A stretch of DNA of 64,000 bases. Source: Faecalicatena sp. Marseille-Q4148 (GTDB lineage: Bacteria > Bacillota > Clostridia > Lachnospirales > Lachnospiraceae). The first letter of the stretch is position 1. Every line of letters starts with the position of its first letter. Position numbers and translations under genes: made by a program. Positions 17,203 through 25,535 of the stretch are shown here, in pieces. The notes below the pieces were generated by a model. That model had not been told where the DNA came from and did no database searches. It saw only the letters and a program-made list of their open reading frames with translations. The stretch is taken from contig CP073692.1 of NCBI GenBank assembly GCA_018228665.1, positions 1,178,001-1,242,000 of the forward strand. Reading direction: 5' to 3'.

Positions 17203-18567
17203 CTACTTCTGCGCTAATTCGTACATTGCAGCAGTAATAATCTGAATGGATTTTATCAGTTCATCTACTGCAACGCATTCATTCGGCTGGTGGATACATG
17301 CCGGTGCATCTGGGAACATCGGTCCAAATGCTGCCATATTTTTAAATGCTTTTGCATAAGTGCCTCCGCCGATTGCAAGCGGTTTCTCATCTCTTCCTGT
17401 TTCTTCCCGGTATACTTTCATCAGTTTCACAACCAGTTCTGAATCCTGCGGGATATAAAGATATGGAACAGAGCTTGTTCTCTCAGCTTCTAATCCCTGT
17501 CTTTTTGCTGCCTCACATACCTGCTCCATCACATGCTGTGCACATGCATTTTTCGGATAGCGGATATCCAGTGTCATACTCATTCCATTTTCATCAAAAT
17601 TCACAACTCCCAGGTTCACTGTCGTCTCGCCTGTCTCTTCATCCTGATAAAGAATTCCCATATGTGCGCCGTTTGTCTCGCCATTTAATTCCTCAAGAAT
17701 GAAATTTAACATTTTCTGGAAATCTCCGCCAAACGCAATGTGCTTCACAGCCTCGGCAAGTTTTACAGCCGCATTCACGCCAAGTTCCGGTGTACTTCCG
17801 TGAGCGCCGTTTCCGATTGCTTCGATAATTGTCTGTCCATCTTTCTTTGTTACCGTAAGACCTTCTGCTTCTTTTACATCCAGATCTCCCTCTGCCACAA
17901 GACGGCATTTCGGTGTTACAACGTTCGCCGCTGTTCCGCCCGCAAAGCTTACAACCTTCACATTTCCCTGCTCAATATTCTTCTTGCCAACGGTAAAGTT
18001 AGATGCTCCCTTTTCGAAGAAGATCATCGGATATTCTCCATCCGGAGTAAATCCGATCGTCGGCAGCTCTCCACCATTCTCAATGTAATAATGTACGCAG
18101 GAGGAACCATTTTCTTCATCTGTTCCAAATAATACACGGATTCTGCGGTCCAATTTCAATCCGAGATCCTGGATTGCTTTTAATGCCCAGATTGCACCGA
18201 TTGTCGGTCCTTTATCATCCAGAACACCTCTGCCGTACAGCACTCCATCATGGATCTCAGCGCCAAATGCCGGATGAATCCAGCCTTCTCCAAGCGGCAC
18301 AACATCCAGATGACCAAGTACGCCTACCATCTCTTCGCCTTCACCGATTTCAACCCAGCCAACACGATTTCCCACATTGCCGGTCTTAAATCCAAGACGT
18401 TCTCCGAGCGCCAGGGCATCATCAAGCGCTGCCCGCGGTCCTTTTCCATAAGGCGCGCCCTCTTCCGGCTCTCCTTTAATGCTGTCAATGCGGATGCTCT
18501 GCTGAATAGACGCAATGATATCATCCTGCAGTTCCAGAATCTTTGCATTTAATTTTTCGTTGCTCAT
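17203..18567 (-). CDS. pepV: Dipeptidase PepV (M20 family)
   Basis: 454 aa, the usual length for PepV/Sapep dinuclear zinc dipeptidases. Metal and catalytic motifs: GHLDVVPLGEGW, YGRGVLDDKGP, FGTDEENGSS, TPDGEYP and the terminal HQPNECV. It cleaves dipeptides with an N-terminal hydrophobic or beta-Ala residue in the cytoplasm. ATG 18567 has AAGGAG 8 nt upstream. It follows the ABC exporter gene by 21 nt, so the two share a transcript, although no functional link is known. Confidence 0.93.
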   Translation of the reverse strand: MSNEKLNAKILELQDDIIASIQQSIRIDSIKGEPEEGAPYGKGPRAALDDALALGERLGFKTGNVGNRVGWVEIGEGEEMVGVLGHLDVVPLGEGWIHPAFGAEIHDGVLYGRGVLDDKGPTIGAIWALKAIQDLGLKLDRRIRVLFGTDEENGSSCVHYYIENGGELPTIGFTPDGEYPMIFFEKGASNFTVGKKNIEQGNVKVVSFAGGTAANVVTPKCRLVAEGDLDVKEAEGLTVTKKDGQTIIEAIGNGAHGSTPELGVNAAVKLAEAVKHIAFGGDFQKMLNFILEELNGETNGAHMGILYQDEETGETTVNLGVVNFDENGMSMTLDIRYPKNACAQHVMEQVCEAAKRQGLEAERTSSVPYLYIPQDSELVVKLMKVYREETGRDEKPLAIGGGTYAKAFKNMAAFGPMFPDAPACIHQPNECVAVDELIKSIQIITAAMYELAQK

Positions 18568-18588
18568 AATATATTCTCCTTTTCTTTT

Positions 18589-20346
18589 TTATTCTTCTCC
18601 ACAATCAACTGTCTCCAGACCTTCAAACTGCATTTTATAATAATGGGCGTAGAGACCATTCATACCCAGAAGTTCTTTATGCGTTCCTCTCTCGGCAATT
18701 CCTGCTTCGTTAATAACAATAATCTCATCGGCATTGCGGATCGTAGAAAGTCTGTGTGCGATCGTAATCGTTGTCCGGTCTTTCGCCAGAGCTTCCAGGC
18801 TTTTCTGTATCCGGCGTTCACTCTCATTGTCCAGAGCGCTTGTCGCTTCGTCAAGAATCAGAATCGGAGGATTCTTAAGGAACACCCGCGCAATAGAAAT
18901 CCGCTGTTTCTGTCCTCCTGAAAGTCTTGTTCCCCGCTCTCCTACAAATGTATCGTATCCTTCCGGCAGTTCCATAATAAATTCATGGATATTTGCCTTC
19001 TTAGCAGCCTCAATAATCTCGTCCATCGATGCATCCGGCTTTCCGTAGGCAATATTCTCCCGGATCGTTCCACAGAACAGATAGACATCCTGCTGCACAA
19101 TTCCAATCTTACTGCGGAGACTCTTCATCGTCAGATCTCTTACATCTTTCTGGTCTACAAGTACTCTTCCGCCTGTTACATCATAAAATCTTGGAATGAG
19201 TGAACAGATTGTTGTCTTGCCACCGCCGGACGGCCCTACAAGCGCTACGGATCTTCCCGCTTCAATCTTAAAGGAAATATCTGACAATACCGCTTCTTCA
19301 TCCGTATACCGGAAAGATACATGATCAAACTCAACCTCGCCTGATACATCTTCAATCTCTTTCGCATCTTCTTTATCCTGAATATCCGGCTCTGTCGCAA
19401 GCACTGCAAGAAAACGCCGGAATCCGGACAAGCCTTTCTGGATCATCTCCGTTAATTCCACAAGAATCTGCACCGGACTAATAAAAATGCCGATATACAG
19501 CGCAAACATCGCAAGATCTGCTGCTTCCATCTTACCCTGTGCAATGAATAAACCTCCAAATACCAGCGTGGAAAGATACATCAGTCCCTGGAAAAATGCA
19601 TTTCCACTCATAAAAAATCCCATGCACTGATAGTTATTTCCTTTGGAAACAAGGAAATTTTCATTGCTTCTTGTGAATTTCTCCCACTCAATCTCCTCAT
19701 TTGCAAAAGACTGTACCACCCGGATTCCTGCAAGGGTATCCTGAAGGCTGGCATTAATATCCCCAATCTTTCTCCGGTTATCCATAAAGGTTGCCTGCAT
19801 CCGCTTATTCTGGCGCACAGAGAAAATGACCATAAATCCAACAACAACTGCAAGAATCATTGTCAATCTCCAATTGATCATTGTCAGGAAAATAAATGAA
19901 CCGACAATCTTAATCACAGAAATGAATAAGTTCTCCGGTCCATGGTGAGCGAATTCTGCAATATCAAACAAATCTGATACCAATTTGCTCATCATCTGTC
20001 CTGAGTTGTTCGCATCATAATAAGAAAAAGATAATTTCTCATAATGTTCAAACAACTGCTGGCGCATATCCCGCTCCATTCTGGCTCCCATCATATGTCC
20101 CTGATAACTCACATAATACTTACAAAATGCCTGGATCACATACATTAGAAGAAGACCTATTCCAAGCGGAAGCAGCGCTTTAAGAATCAAGCTGCTGTCC
20201 TCTGTAAACAGCGTAGCTGTCAGCGTTCTTAAAATCTGCGGAAATGCCAGATCAATGAAACTGATCAGCGCCGCACAAATTAAATCCAAAAAAAATACCG
20301 TCTTATACGGTCCATAGTATTTAATAAATTTTTTTAATGTATACAT
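18589..20346 (-). CDS. ABC-type exporter half-transporter (MsbA/LmrA-like)
   Basis: 585 aa with six TM helices (residues about 15-310) followed by a nucleotide-binding domain: Walker A GPSGGGKTT, Q-loop VQQDVYLF, signature LSGGQKQRISIAR and Walker B ILILDEATSALD. It should act as a homodimer. Possible substrates are lipids, drugs or peptides, and the sequence does not decide. It starts at ATG 20346 after AAAGGAGGGG and is the first gene of the pepV transcript. Confidence 0.88.
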   Translation of the reverse strand: MYTLKKFIKYYGPYKTVFFLDLICAALISFIDLAFPQILRTLTATLFTEDSSLILKALLPLGIGLLLMYVIQAFCKYYVSYQGHMMGARMERDMRQQLFEHYEKLSFSYYDANNSGQMMSKLVSDLFDIAEFAHHGPENLFISVIKIVGSFIFLTMINWRLTMILAVVVGFMVIFSVRQNKRMQATFMDNRRKIGDINASLQDTLAGIRVVQSFANEEIEWEKFTRSNENFLVSKGNNYQCMGFFMSGNAFFQGLMYLSTLVFGGLFIAQGKMEAADLAMFALYIGIFISPVQILVELTEMIQKGLSGFRRFLAVLATEPDIQDKEDAKEIEDVSGEVEFDHVSFRYTDEEAVLSDISFKIEAGRSVALVGPSGGGKTTICSLIPRFYDVTGGRVLVDQKDVRDLTMKSLRSKIGIVQQDVYLFCGTIRENIAYGKPDASMDEIIEAAKKANIHEFIMELPEGYDTFVGERGTRLSGGQKQRISIARVFLKNPPILILDEATSALDNESERRIQKSLEALAKDRTTITIAHRLSTIRNADEIIVINEAGIAERGTHKELLGMNGLYAHYYKMQFEGLETVDCGEE

Positions 20347-20402
20347 CTTTCCCCTCCTTTGCTCTCTTCATATTATATAGCAGCCACTTTCTTTTGACAA
20401 TA

Positions 20403-20431
20403 GAAAACCGATGCCAGACGCACCGGTTTTC
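20403..20431 (-). terminator. Weak terminator downstream of the Cys-rich protein gene
   Basis: GAAAACCG (20403-20410) pairs with CGGTTTTC (20424-20431); TATTG follows on the minus strand. Confidence 0.55.
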
Positions 20432-20443
20432 CATTTTTCAAAA

Positions 20444-20602
20444 TCATTTTTTATGACAAAACCCTGCCGACGTACAGCCGGAGCAGCCTCCTCATCCTTT
20501 TCCCTTTTTTTTACTCATATTTATGATAATTGCTGCAACACTTAGAAGCAAAAGCAGCGAGACAACAATTGTCCCCATATGTTCCATCAGAAATCCTAAC
20601 AT
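20444..20602 (-). CDS. FeoB-associated Cys-rich membrane protein-like, with in-frame TGA at codon 37
   Basis: From ATG 20602 (AGGAGG upstream) the frame encodes one TM helix (residues 10-28), a KKKGKG linker, then TGA (20494-20492) and a continued frame reading GGCSGC...GFCHKK to a second TGA at 20446-20444. Members of the FeoB-associated Cys-rich family are about 50 aa with exactly this layout: one helix, a basic linker, a CxxCxxC cluster and a terminal CH. The first TGA stands where the first cysteine is expected. The product is therefore either a 36-aa truncated peptide or a 52-aa protein with selenocysteine (or other readthrough). An iron-type operator and a good promoter precede it. No feoB is nearby. 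Confidence 0.65.
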
Positions 20603-20623
20603 CTCTGTTCCTCCTTTTCTTTG

Positions 20624-20675
20624 GTTAGTCTTTACTAACAACCATATTTTAACGCTTTCCTGTTATCATTGTCAA
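20624..20675 (-). promoter_or_regulatory. Promoter with DtxR-type palindromic operator for the Cys-rich protein gene
   Basis: Minus strand: TTGACA (20670-20675), 18 nt, TAAAAT (20646-20651), and the palindrome GTTAGT-N4-ACTAAC (20624-20639) near the transcription start. The box resembles binding sites of DtxR-class iron regulators and matches those before the ABC pair at 37324. Confidence 0.7.
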
Positions 20676-20711
20676 GTCTTTTCAACATTATATGTTGTTC
20701 TCTCCATAAAC

Positions 20712-21497
20712 TTACCCAAGCGCCACATCCAAAATCATCATGACAAGAAATCCCACAATAAATCCGAGTGTTCCCGCTTTTCCCTCTTCTTCCATATGCG
20801 CCTCCGGAATTAATTCTTCTACTACCACATAAATCATCGTTCCTGCCGCAAATGACAGCGCCAGAGCAATACATGATCTGGCTGCTCCGGCAAAGATCGC
20901 CGCCAGCACACCAAAGATGGGCTCCACGATTGCCGTCATACTGCCAATAAAAAATGCCTTCCATTTTCCCATCCCCTCTTTCTGAAGCGGCAGTGCCACT
21001 GCAGTTCCCTCCGGAAAATTCTGAATGGCAATCCCAATCGTCAGTGCAATTGCACCGGATAAAAGCGCCGGATTTTCCAGCTGCTGTGCTGCCAGGGCAA
21101 AAGCAAGCCCTACTGACATCCCTTCCGGAATATTATGGACTGTAATTGCCGTTACAAGCATCATCGTACTTTTTCGCAAAGATGTTTCCTGTCCCGCTTC
21201 CCTCCGATACCACCGTTTCAAAAGACTGTCTGCAAGCAGCAGCAAAAGTACCCCTGTCAAAAATCCAACTGTTACAACCAACCAGCCAATCTGCCCCTGT
21301 TCCTCTGCAAAATCAATTCCCGGAAGCAGCAAAGACCAGACCGATGCCGCGATCATTACGCCGCCTGCAAACCCAAGAAAACCGCTCTGCCAAATTTCAT
21401 TTACATCCCGCTTCACACAGAAAACTCCCGCTGCTCCCAGCGTTGTTACTAAAAAAGTAACGATTGTTCCTAAAAATGCAAAAAGAATCCCATTCAT
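20712..21497 (-). CDS. ZIP-family metal transporter
   Basis: 261 aa from ATG 21497, preceded by GGAGGTGA. About eight TM helices, with the two metal-binding helices of the ZIP family: HNIPEGMSVGLAFALAA (helix 4) and QNFPEGTAVALPL (helix 5). His is replaced by Gln in the second motif. The cytosolic loop between TM3 and TM4 (RRREAGQETSLRK-like) has no His cluster. It should take up Zn2+ or other divalent metals, as ZupT and gufA-type proteins do. The Cys-rich gene lies downstream but has its own promoter. Confidence 0.88.
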   Translation of the reverse strand: MNGILFAFLGTIVTFLVTTLGAAGVFCVKRDVNEIWQSGFLGFAGGVMIAASVWSLLLPGIDFAEEQGQIGWLVVTVGFLTGVLLLLLADSLLKRWYRREAGQETSLRKSTMMLVTAITVHNIPEGMSVGLAFALAAQQLENPALLSGAIALTIGIAIQNFPEGTAVALPLQKEGMGKWKAFFIGSMTAIVEPIFGVLAAIFAGAARSCIALALSFAAGTMIYVVVEELIPEAHMEEEGKAGTLGFIVGFLVMMILDVALG

Positions 21498-21543
21498 CAC
21501 TATCACCTCCACAATAGTATATGAATGGAATTCTTTTTCGTTC

Positions 21544-22377
21544 TTATTTTCTGCGCTTTAATGTACTCCATAACACCATTCCAAGCCAAAGCGCAATACA
21601 GAGCGCTCCGTATAGACACAATTCTGACAAATATTCATAACGAATTTCCCTATATAGCGCAGGATTCCCTGATAAATTATCCATTTCAAAGAAAAAATGA
21701 TGAATTCTGTCTGCATAAAATGATATGTCGAAAATCTGTTCTTTTGGAAGAAACTTCCGCGGAATCTGAACCATGCTCGTTATCCCATATAAGATCGCAG
21801 CCTGTATTACAAGAACAGCCCCTCCTGCCACACCTTGAACGTATTGGTGTTTCCAAAATCCATCCAGTAATTTTAAAATCTGATTGCACCACAAAATCCA
21901 TACGGGCAGCAATGCCGGGAAAACAGCAAGCCATTTTATCTGTTCCATCATTTTCCAATGTCTCTCCTGCACTTGATTTTTCCCGCCCGGTATGATTTCT
22001 ACAACCTCATTTTCTTTTACCGGATAAGAGGAATCAACAATTACCCGAAGCATTCCTCCGTAATCATTTGTGAGACTGGAACGATCCGCAATTACATATC
22101 CATTTTCTTTTCCATAAACAGTGATCGGTCGTTCCTGTACCTTTTCCTCAGTCCTAAATTTCCCGGCAACTTCTTCAACACAGTAAACAATATTTCCCAT
22201 CTCATTTTCATGTACAGAACGCTGCGGGAGCAGAACTTCTCCTTCCTTCCCGCTTTCCCCGGTTGTCACACTCACTTCAATCCGCATTAAATTTTCTATT
22301 TGGATTGACAGTACTGTACAATACACAAGGAGCATTAAAATAATGCATCCGCCTCTCCAGACTTGTTTCTTTCTCAT
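21544..22377 (-). CDS. Unrecognised membrane protein in an ABC importer operon
   Basis: 277 aa. It has a TM helix at about residues 9-28, an outside region of roughly 120 residues (GKENGYVIADRSSLTNDYGG, then a short beta segment PVKENEVVEIIPGG), and three further hydrophobic segments near 150, 185 and 250, ending KRRK. The VIPG-type beta segment recalls HlyD-like or lipoyl folds, but I do not recognise the family. It starts 4 nt after the MalG-like permease stop, so it is translated with the importer. A role as accessory or sensor subunit is possible. Confidence 0.7.
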   Translation of the reverse strand: MRKKQVWRGGCIILMLLVYCTVLSIQIENLMRIEVSVTTGESGKEGEVLLPQRSVHENEMGNIVYCVEEVAGKFRTEEKVQERPITVYGKENGYVIADRSSLTNDYGGMLRVIVDSSYPVKENEVVEIIPGGKNQVQERHWKMMEQIKWLAVFPALLPVWILWCNQILKLLDGFWKHQYVQGVAGGAVLVIQAAILYGITSMVQIPRKFLPKEQIFDISFYADRIHHFFFEMDNLSGNPALYREIRYEYLSELCLYGALCIALWLGMVLWSTLKRRK

Positions 22378-22381
22378 ACAA

Positions 22382-23176
22382 TCAACCCCATAATGAATCT
22401 CCGATTCCCTCTACCAGTTCCTCATGATAGTAGAAAAATAAAAATGTAACCGGAAGCAGACAGAGTATACCGCATACGGACTGAACCGTCAGCTCATTGC
22501 CTTCAAGCCCGGCTAAAAAAACAGATAACGGATATTGTTCCGGCCCTTCAAGAAATGTAATTGGCTGTTCTACCATATTCCAGCTTTCTACAAAACTTAA
22601 TATAAACAAGGTAAGTACAGCCGGTCTTACTGCCGGAGCCATAATCTGAAATACATTCTGAAGCTTTGTAGCTCCATCAAGGCTTGCTGCCTCAAGGATC
22701 TCTCCCGGAAGAGAGCGAAATACAAATGCCATCCATACCGTTCCAAATGGTGCGAAAATTCCCGGAATAATCAATGCTTTCCAACTATTCAGAAATCCAA
22801 GTTTTTCAAGCAAAATGTAATTCGGAAGCAATGTTACCTGAACCGGCAGTAACATAAAGAGAAGCATAATCCCAAAGAGCATCCTCTTTCCAATAAAATT
22901 GTATTTGGCAAATGCAGTTCCTGCCATACAGCTAATAATTGTCTGCCCTGTCGCAATTACAAGGCAAAGCCCCATACTTCTCCAAAATTTCATCAGATAT
23001 CCCGGTTCCGCCAGAAATACATGATAATATCCCATCAGCGAAACTTTTCTTTCCGGCATCTCCCAGAAAGAACTAAAGAGCATATAAATAACCGGAAGCA
23101 GTGCAATCCCTGCCAGCAGCAGCATAAACCAATATCTTTTTTGTCGTCTGGCCGGCATTTTTCTCATCTTACTCAT
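22382..23176 (-). CDS. Carbohydrate-type ABC transporter permease (MalG-like)
   Basis: 264 aa with six TM helices. The EAA loop EAASLDGATKLQNVF, which docks the ATPase, lies around residue 170. It overlaps the MalF-like gene by 8 nt and has GGGGGCGGG upstream of its ATG. MalG-like subunits pair with a MalF-like partner and a lipoprotein receptor for uptake of oligosaccharides or related solutes. No ATPase gene is in the operon, so a shared MsmX/MalK-type ATPase elsewhere is needed. Confidence 0.87.
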   Translation of the reverse strand: MSKMRKMPARRQKRYWFMLLLAGIALLPVIYMLFSSFWEMPERKVSLMGYYHVFLAEPGYLMKFWRSMGLCLVIATGQTIISCMAGTAFAKYNFIGKRMLFGIMLLFMLLPVQVTLLPNYILLEKLGFLNSWKALIIPGIFAPFGTVWMAFVFRSLPGEILEAASLDGATKLQNVFQIMAPAVRPAVLTLFILSFVESWNMVEQPITFLEGPEQYPLSVFLAGLEGNELTVQSVCGILCLLPVTFLFFYYHEELVEGIGDSLWG

Positions 23177-24023
23177 AAGCCCGCCCCCTTATCACACGAT
23201 AAATTCCATAACCGATTCCACAAAATACAAGAATCACTGTCAGAAGCACAACAGATGCGGATGAAATCTTCTGATAATTCAGATTTTGAAAATTATTATT
23301 CATAAAGTGCTGCAGCAGGTAAATACTGTCATTTGGATAGTTTCCGCCAAGCAAGAATGCTTCACGATAACACTTAAATGCATTCATAAGGGCAAGCACG
23401 AGATTGAATAAAAGCACAGGGGCGATCAACGGCAACGTAATACAGCGAAAGATTGTTCCATTTCCCGCTCCATCCAGTCTGGCATTTTCATAATAAGGCT
23501 TCGGAATCATTTGAAGTCTTGCAAATAAAATCAATACATGATATCCCGTATATTTCCACCAATATAAAATACAAATCACCCAAAATGCAAGTGATGAATG
23601 AAGCCAATCTTTATCATTTTCTCCTACCAAAAGTAAAAAACGATTAACGATACCTGTTTCCCCGAAAAATAACTGTACACCGAGTACTGTTGAAGCAATT
23701 GGAATCATCATTGGATAGAAATATGCCAGGCGGAATCCTTTCAATCCTCGTGTCAGTTTTTGCAGCAGCATTGAAAGCAGCAGCGATCCGGCAAGAATCA
23801 CAGGGACGCTTACTGCTAAAAAGCGCCCCGTATTCTTTAACGAAAGAAGAAACATCTCATTATGGAATAAATCTATAAAATTCGCCATTCCGACAAATTC
23901 CCGCTGTCCAATTCCAAATGACACAGAATACCAAACCGTAATCAAAAATGGTACAAAGTAGAAAACAGTAAAACCGGCGATTGCCGGAAATGCCAGCCAA
24001 AATCCCCCATTCTTTTTCTTCAT
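23169..24023 (-). CDS. Carbohydrate-type ABC transporter permease (MalF-like)
   Basis: 284 aa with six TM helices and a typical UgpA/MalF start (FWLAFPAIAGFTVFYFVPFL). The EAA-like docking loop is ENARLDGAGNGTIF, with the usual EAA degenerate to ENA, followed by ITLPLIAPV. It forms the channel with the MalG-like protein. GAGGG precedes the ATG. It lies 31 nt below the binding-protein gene. Confidence 0.87.
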   Translation of the reverse strand: MKKKNGGFWLAFPAIAGFTVFYFVPFLITVWYSVSFGIGQREFVGMANFIDLFHNEMFLLSLKNTGRFLAVSVPVILAGSLLLSMLLQKLTRGLKGFRLAYFYPMMIPIASTVLGVQLFFGETGIVNRFLLLVGENDKDWLHSSLAFWVICILYWWKYTGYHVLILFARLQMIPKPYYENARLDGAGNGTIFRCITLPLIAPVLLFNLVLALMNAFKCYREAFLLGGNYPNDSIYLLQHFMNNNFQNLNYQKISSASVVLLTVILVFCGIGYGIYRVIRGRAYE

Positions 24024-24054
24024 AAGCAGTCCCTCATTTCTATAGCCGCTTTTC

Positions 24055-25326
24055 TTATTCTTTCACAAGAATCGTATATTCTTCCTCCGCCTGTTCAGCA
24101 ATCTTCGCTACCAGCGTATCTACTCCTGTCGGAGACGCATCTCTCTCTGCCTGAAGCCGCATTCCTCCTGTCAGGTCATAAAAACTATAATCTGCCTGTG
24201 ACACAAAATAACCGCTCTCCAGTTCTCTGAAGCTTTCTAACACCGCCTGAATGACAGTCTCATCATAAATCTGGTAATGCGCGTTTAAATAATTCTTAAC
24301 TCCGGATTCGCTGACCGGAAAATCTCCTACTCCGATACTTGTATAGCTCGTTTGCTTCTTCGCATAAAGTTCCGGATCTGCAAAATACATTAAAAGCTCA
24401 TATGCCTCTTCTTTTTGTTCGGAAGACATTCCAATTCCGCCATAAACTGTAATCGATGCCATCTTATTTCCAAATTGATTTGGTACCGCCTGATAACGAT
24501 AGCCTCCTGTTCCCGCTGTTCTTCCGAGCATCCCGTCAATTTCCATCTTGCCAAGCATATATGGATTCTCCTGCACATTCTGTTCCTCTTGCAGAAGTAC
24601 TTTTTTCATGAAAGAACTCCATGTTTGCTTATCAAAATTTACCTTTTGCGTTTCATAATCCACAGATACCTGCTGCCATCTGCTGGACATATCGTCTACT
24701 GCCGCTACAACTGCATCACGCATCTGCATATTGTCCGAATTTAATGCATTCTCATACCATTCTTCTAATGTCTCCCCCTGAAGCGCATTGTTTTCCTGCG
24801 GAGATGCAAACACATAATACTCGCATGCCAATGGGATAATATACTGTCTTCCTTCATACTGTCCGGCGCCTAAAAGTGACTTTTGATAATCTCCATCTTT
24901 CCAGTAAGCATCTTCTTCCATATATTCATTCAGAGACGCAAATACTCCGCTTTGCATACTTTTGCTGACATTCGTAAATAACTGCGTATTTCGAAGAGAC
25001 GCATTGATCTGCTCATCAGGATTGCCCAAAACATATAAATCCGCTCCTTTTCCTGACATCATTTCTGTCCGCAATTTTTGAAATTTCGTCTCCCGTTCCT
25101 GCGGTTCTGTCGGCAAATATGTTACTTTCACACCTTTTCCCGGATGCTGTGACATATAATAGCGCACAATATCTTTCGTAATGCCTTCATACATTTTTTC
25201 TGTCACAAGAGTCAACTGTTCTCCCTGTTTTTGACTGCCTTTTTTCTCTCTCATTTCGCCTGTGCTGCAGCCGGAAATCACCAAAATCACACTCAAAAAC
25301 AACGCTGCTAACCATTTCTTTTTCAT
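24055..25326 (-). CDS. ABC transporter extracellular solute-binding lipoprotein
   Basis: 423 aa from ATG 25326, with GGAGGTGA 5 nt upstream; the longer frame is leader. The signal peptide ends in lipobox ISGC (Cys19 region), giving a membrane-anchored receptor. The mature part has cluster-1 binding-protein features (MSGKGADLYVLGNPDEQI, AGTGGYRYQAVPN, and a helix-rich C-terminal lobe), but the usual sugar-stacking Trp pattern is not obvious, so the ligand is unknown. First gene of the importer operon, downstream of the two-HTH regulator and its terminator. Confidence 0.85.
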   Translation of the reverse strand: MKKKWLAALFLSVILVISGCSTGEMREKKGSQKQGEQLTLVTEKMYEGITKDIVRYYMSQHPGKGVKVTYLPTEPQERETKFQKLRTEMMSGKGADLYVLGNPDEQINASLRNTQLFTNVSKSMQSGVFASLNEYMEEDAYWKDGDYQKSLLGAGQYEGRQYIIPLACEYYVFASPQENNALQGETLEEWYENALNSDNMQMRDAVVAAVDDMSSRWQQVSVDYETQKVNFDKQTWSSFMKKVLLQEEQNVQENPYMLGKMEIDGMLGRTAGTGGYRYQAVPNQFGNKMASITVYGGIGMSSEQKEEAYELLMYFADPELYAKKQTSYTSIGVGDFPVSESGVKNYLNAHYQIYDETVIQAVLESFRELESGYFVSQADYSFYDLTGGMRLQAERDASPTGVDTLVAKIAEQAEEEYTILVKE

Positions 25327-25390
25327 AGACTTCACCTCCGTGGATAGCTTATTTTTCTTGCTTATTAGAATAATTTTAGCATTTTTAACA

Positions 25391-25442
25391 CAAAAAATCT
25401 GTGAATTATTTTGAAAATTATTCATTTTAAGATAATTCACAG
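25391..25442 (-). terminator. Terminator of the two-HTH regulator gene
   Basis: CTGTGAATTAT (25399-25409) pairs with ATAATTCACAG (25432-25442). On the minus strand ATTTTTTG follows. It separates the regulator from the importer genes. Confidence 0.75.
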
Positions 25443-25535
25443 ACTATTTATTGTTTTTTATTTTATTATATATTCTATTCATTTTATACTTTTATATAGC
25501 GGAGGTAATTCCGGCAGTGGCAGCGATGAAAATGT

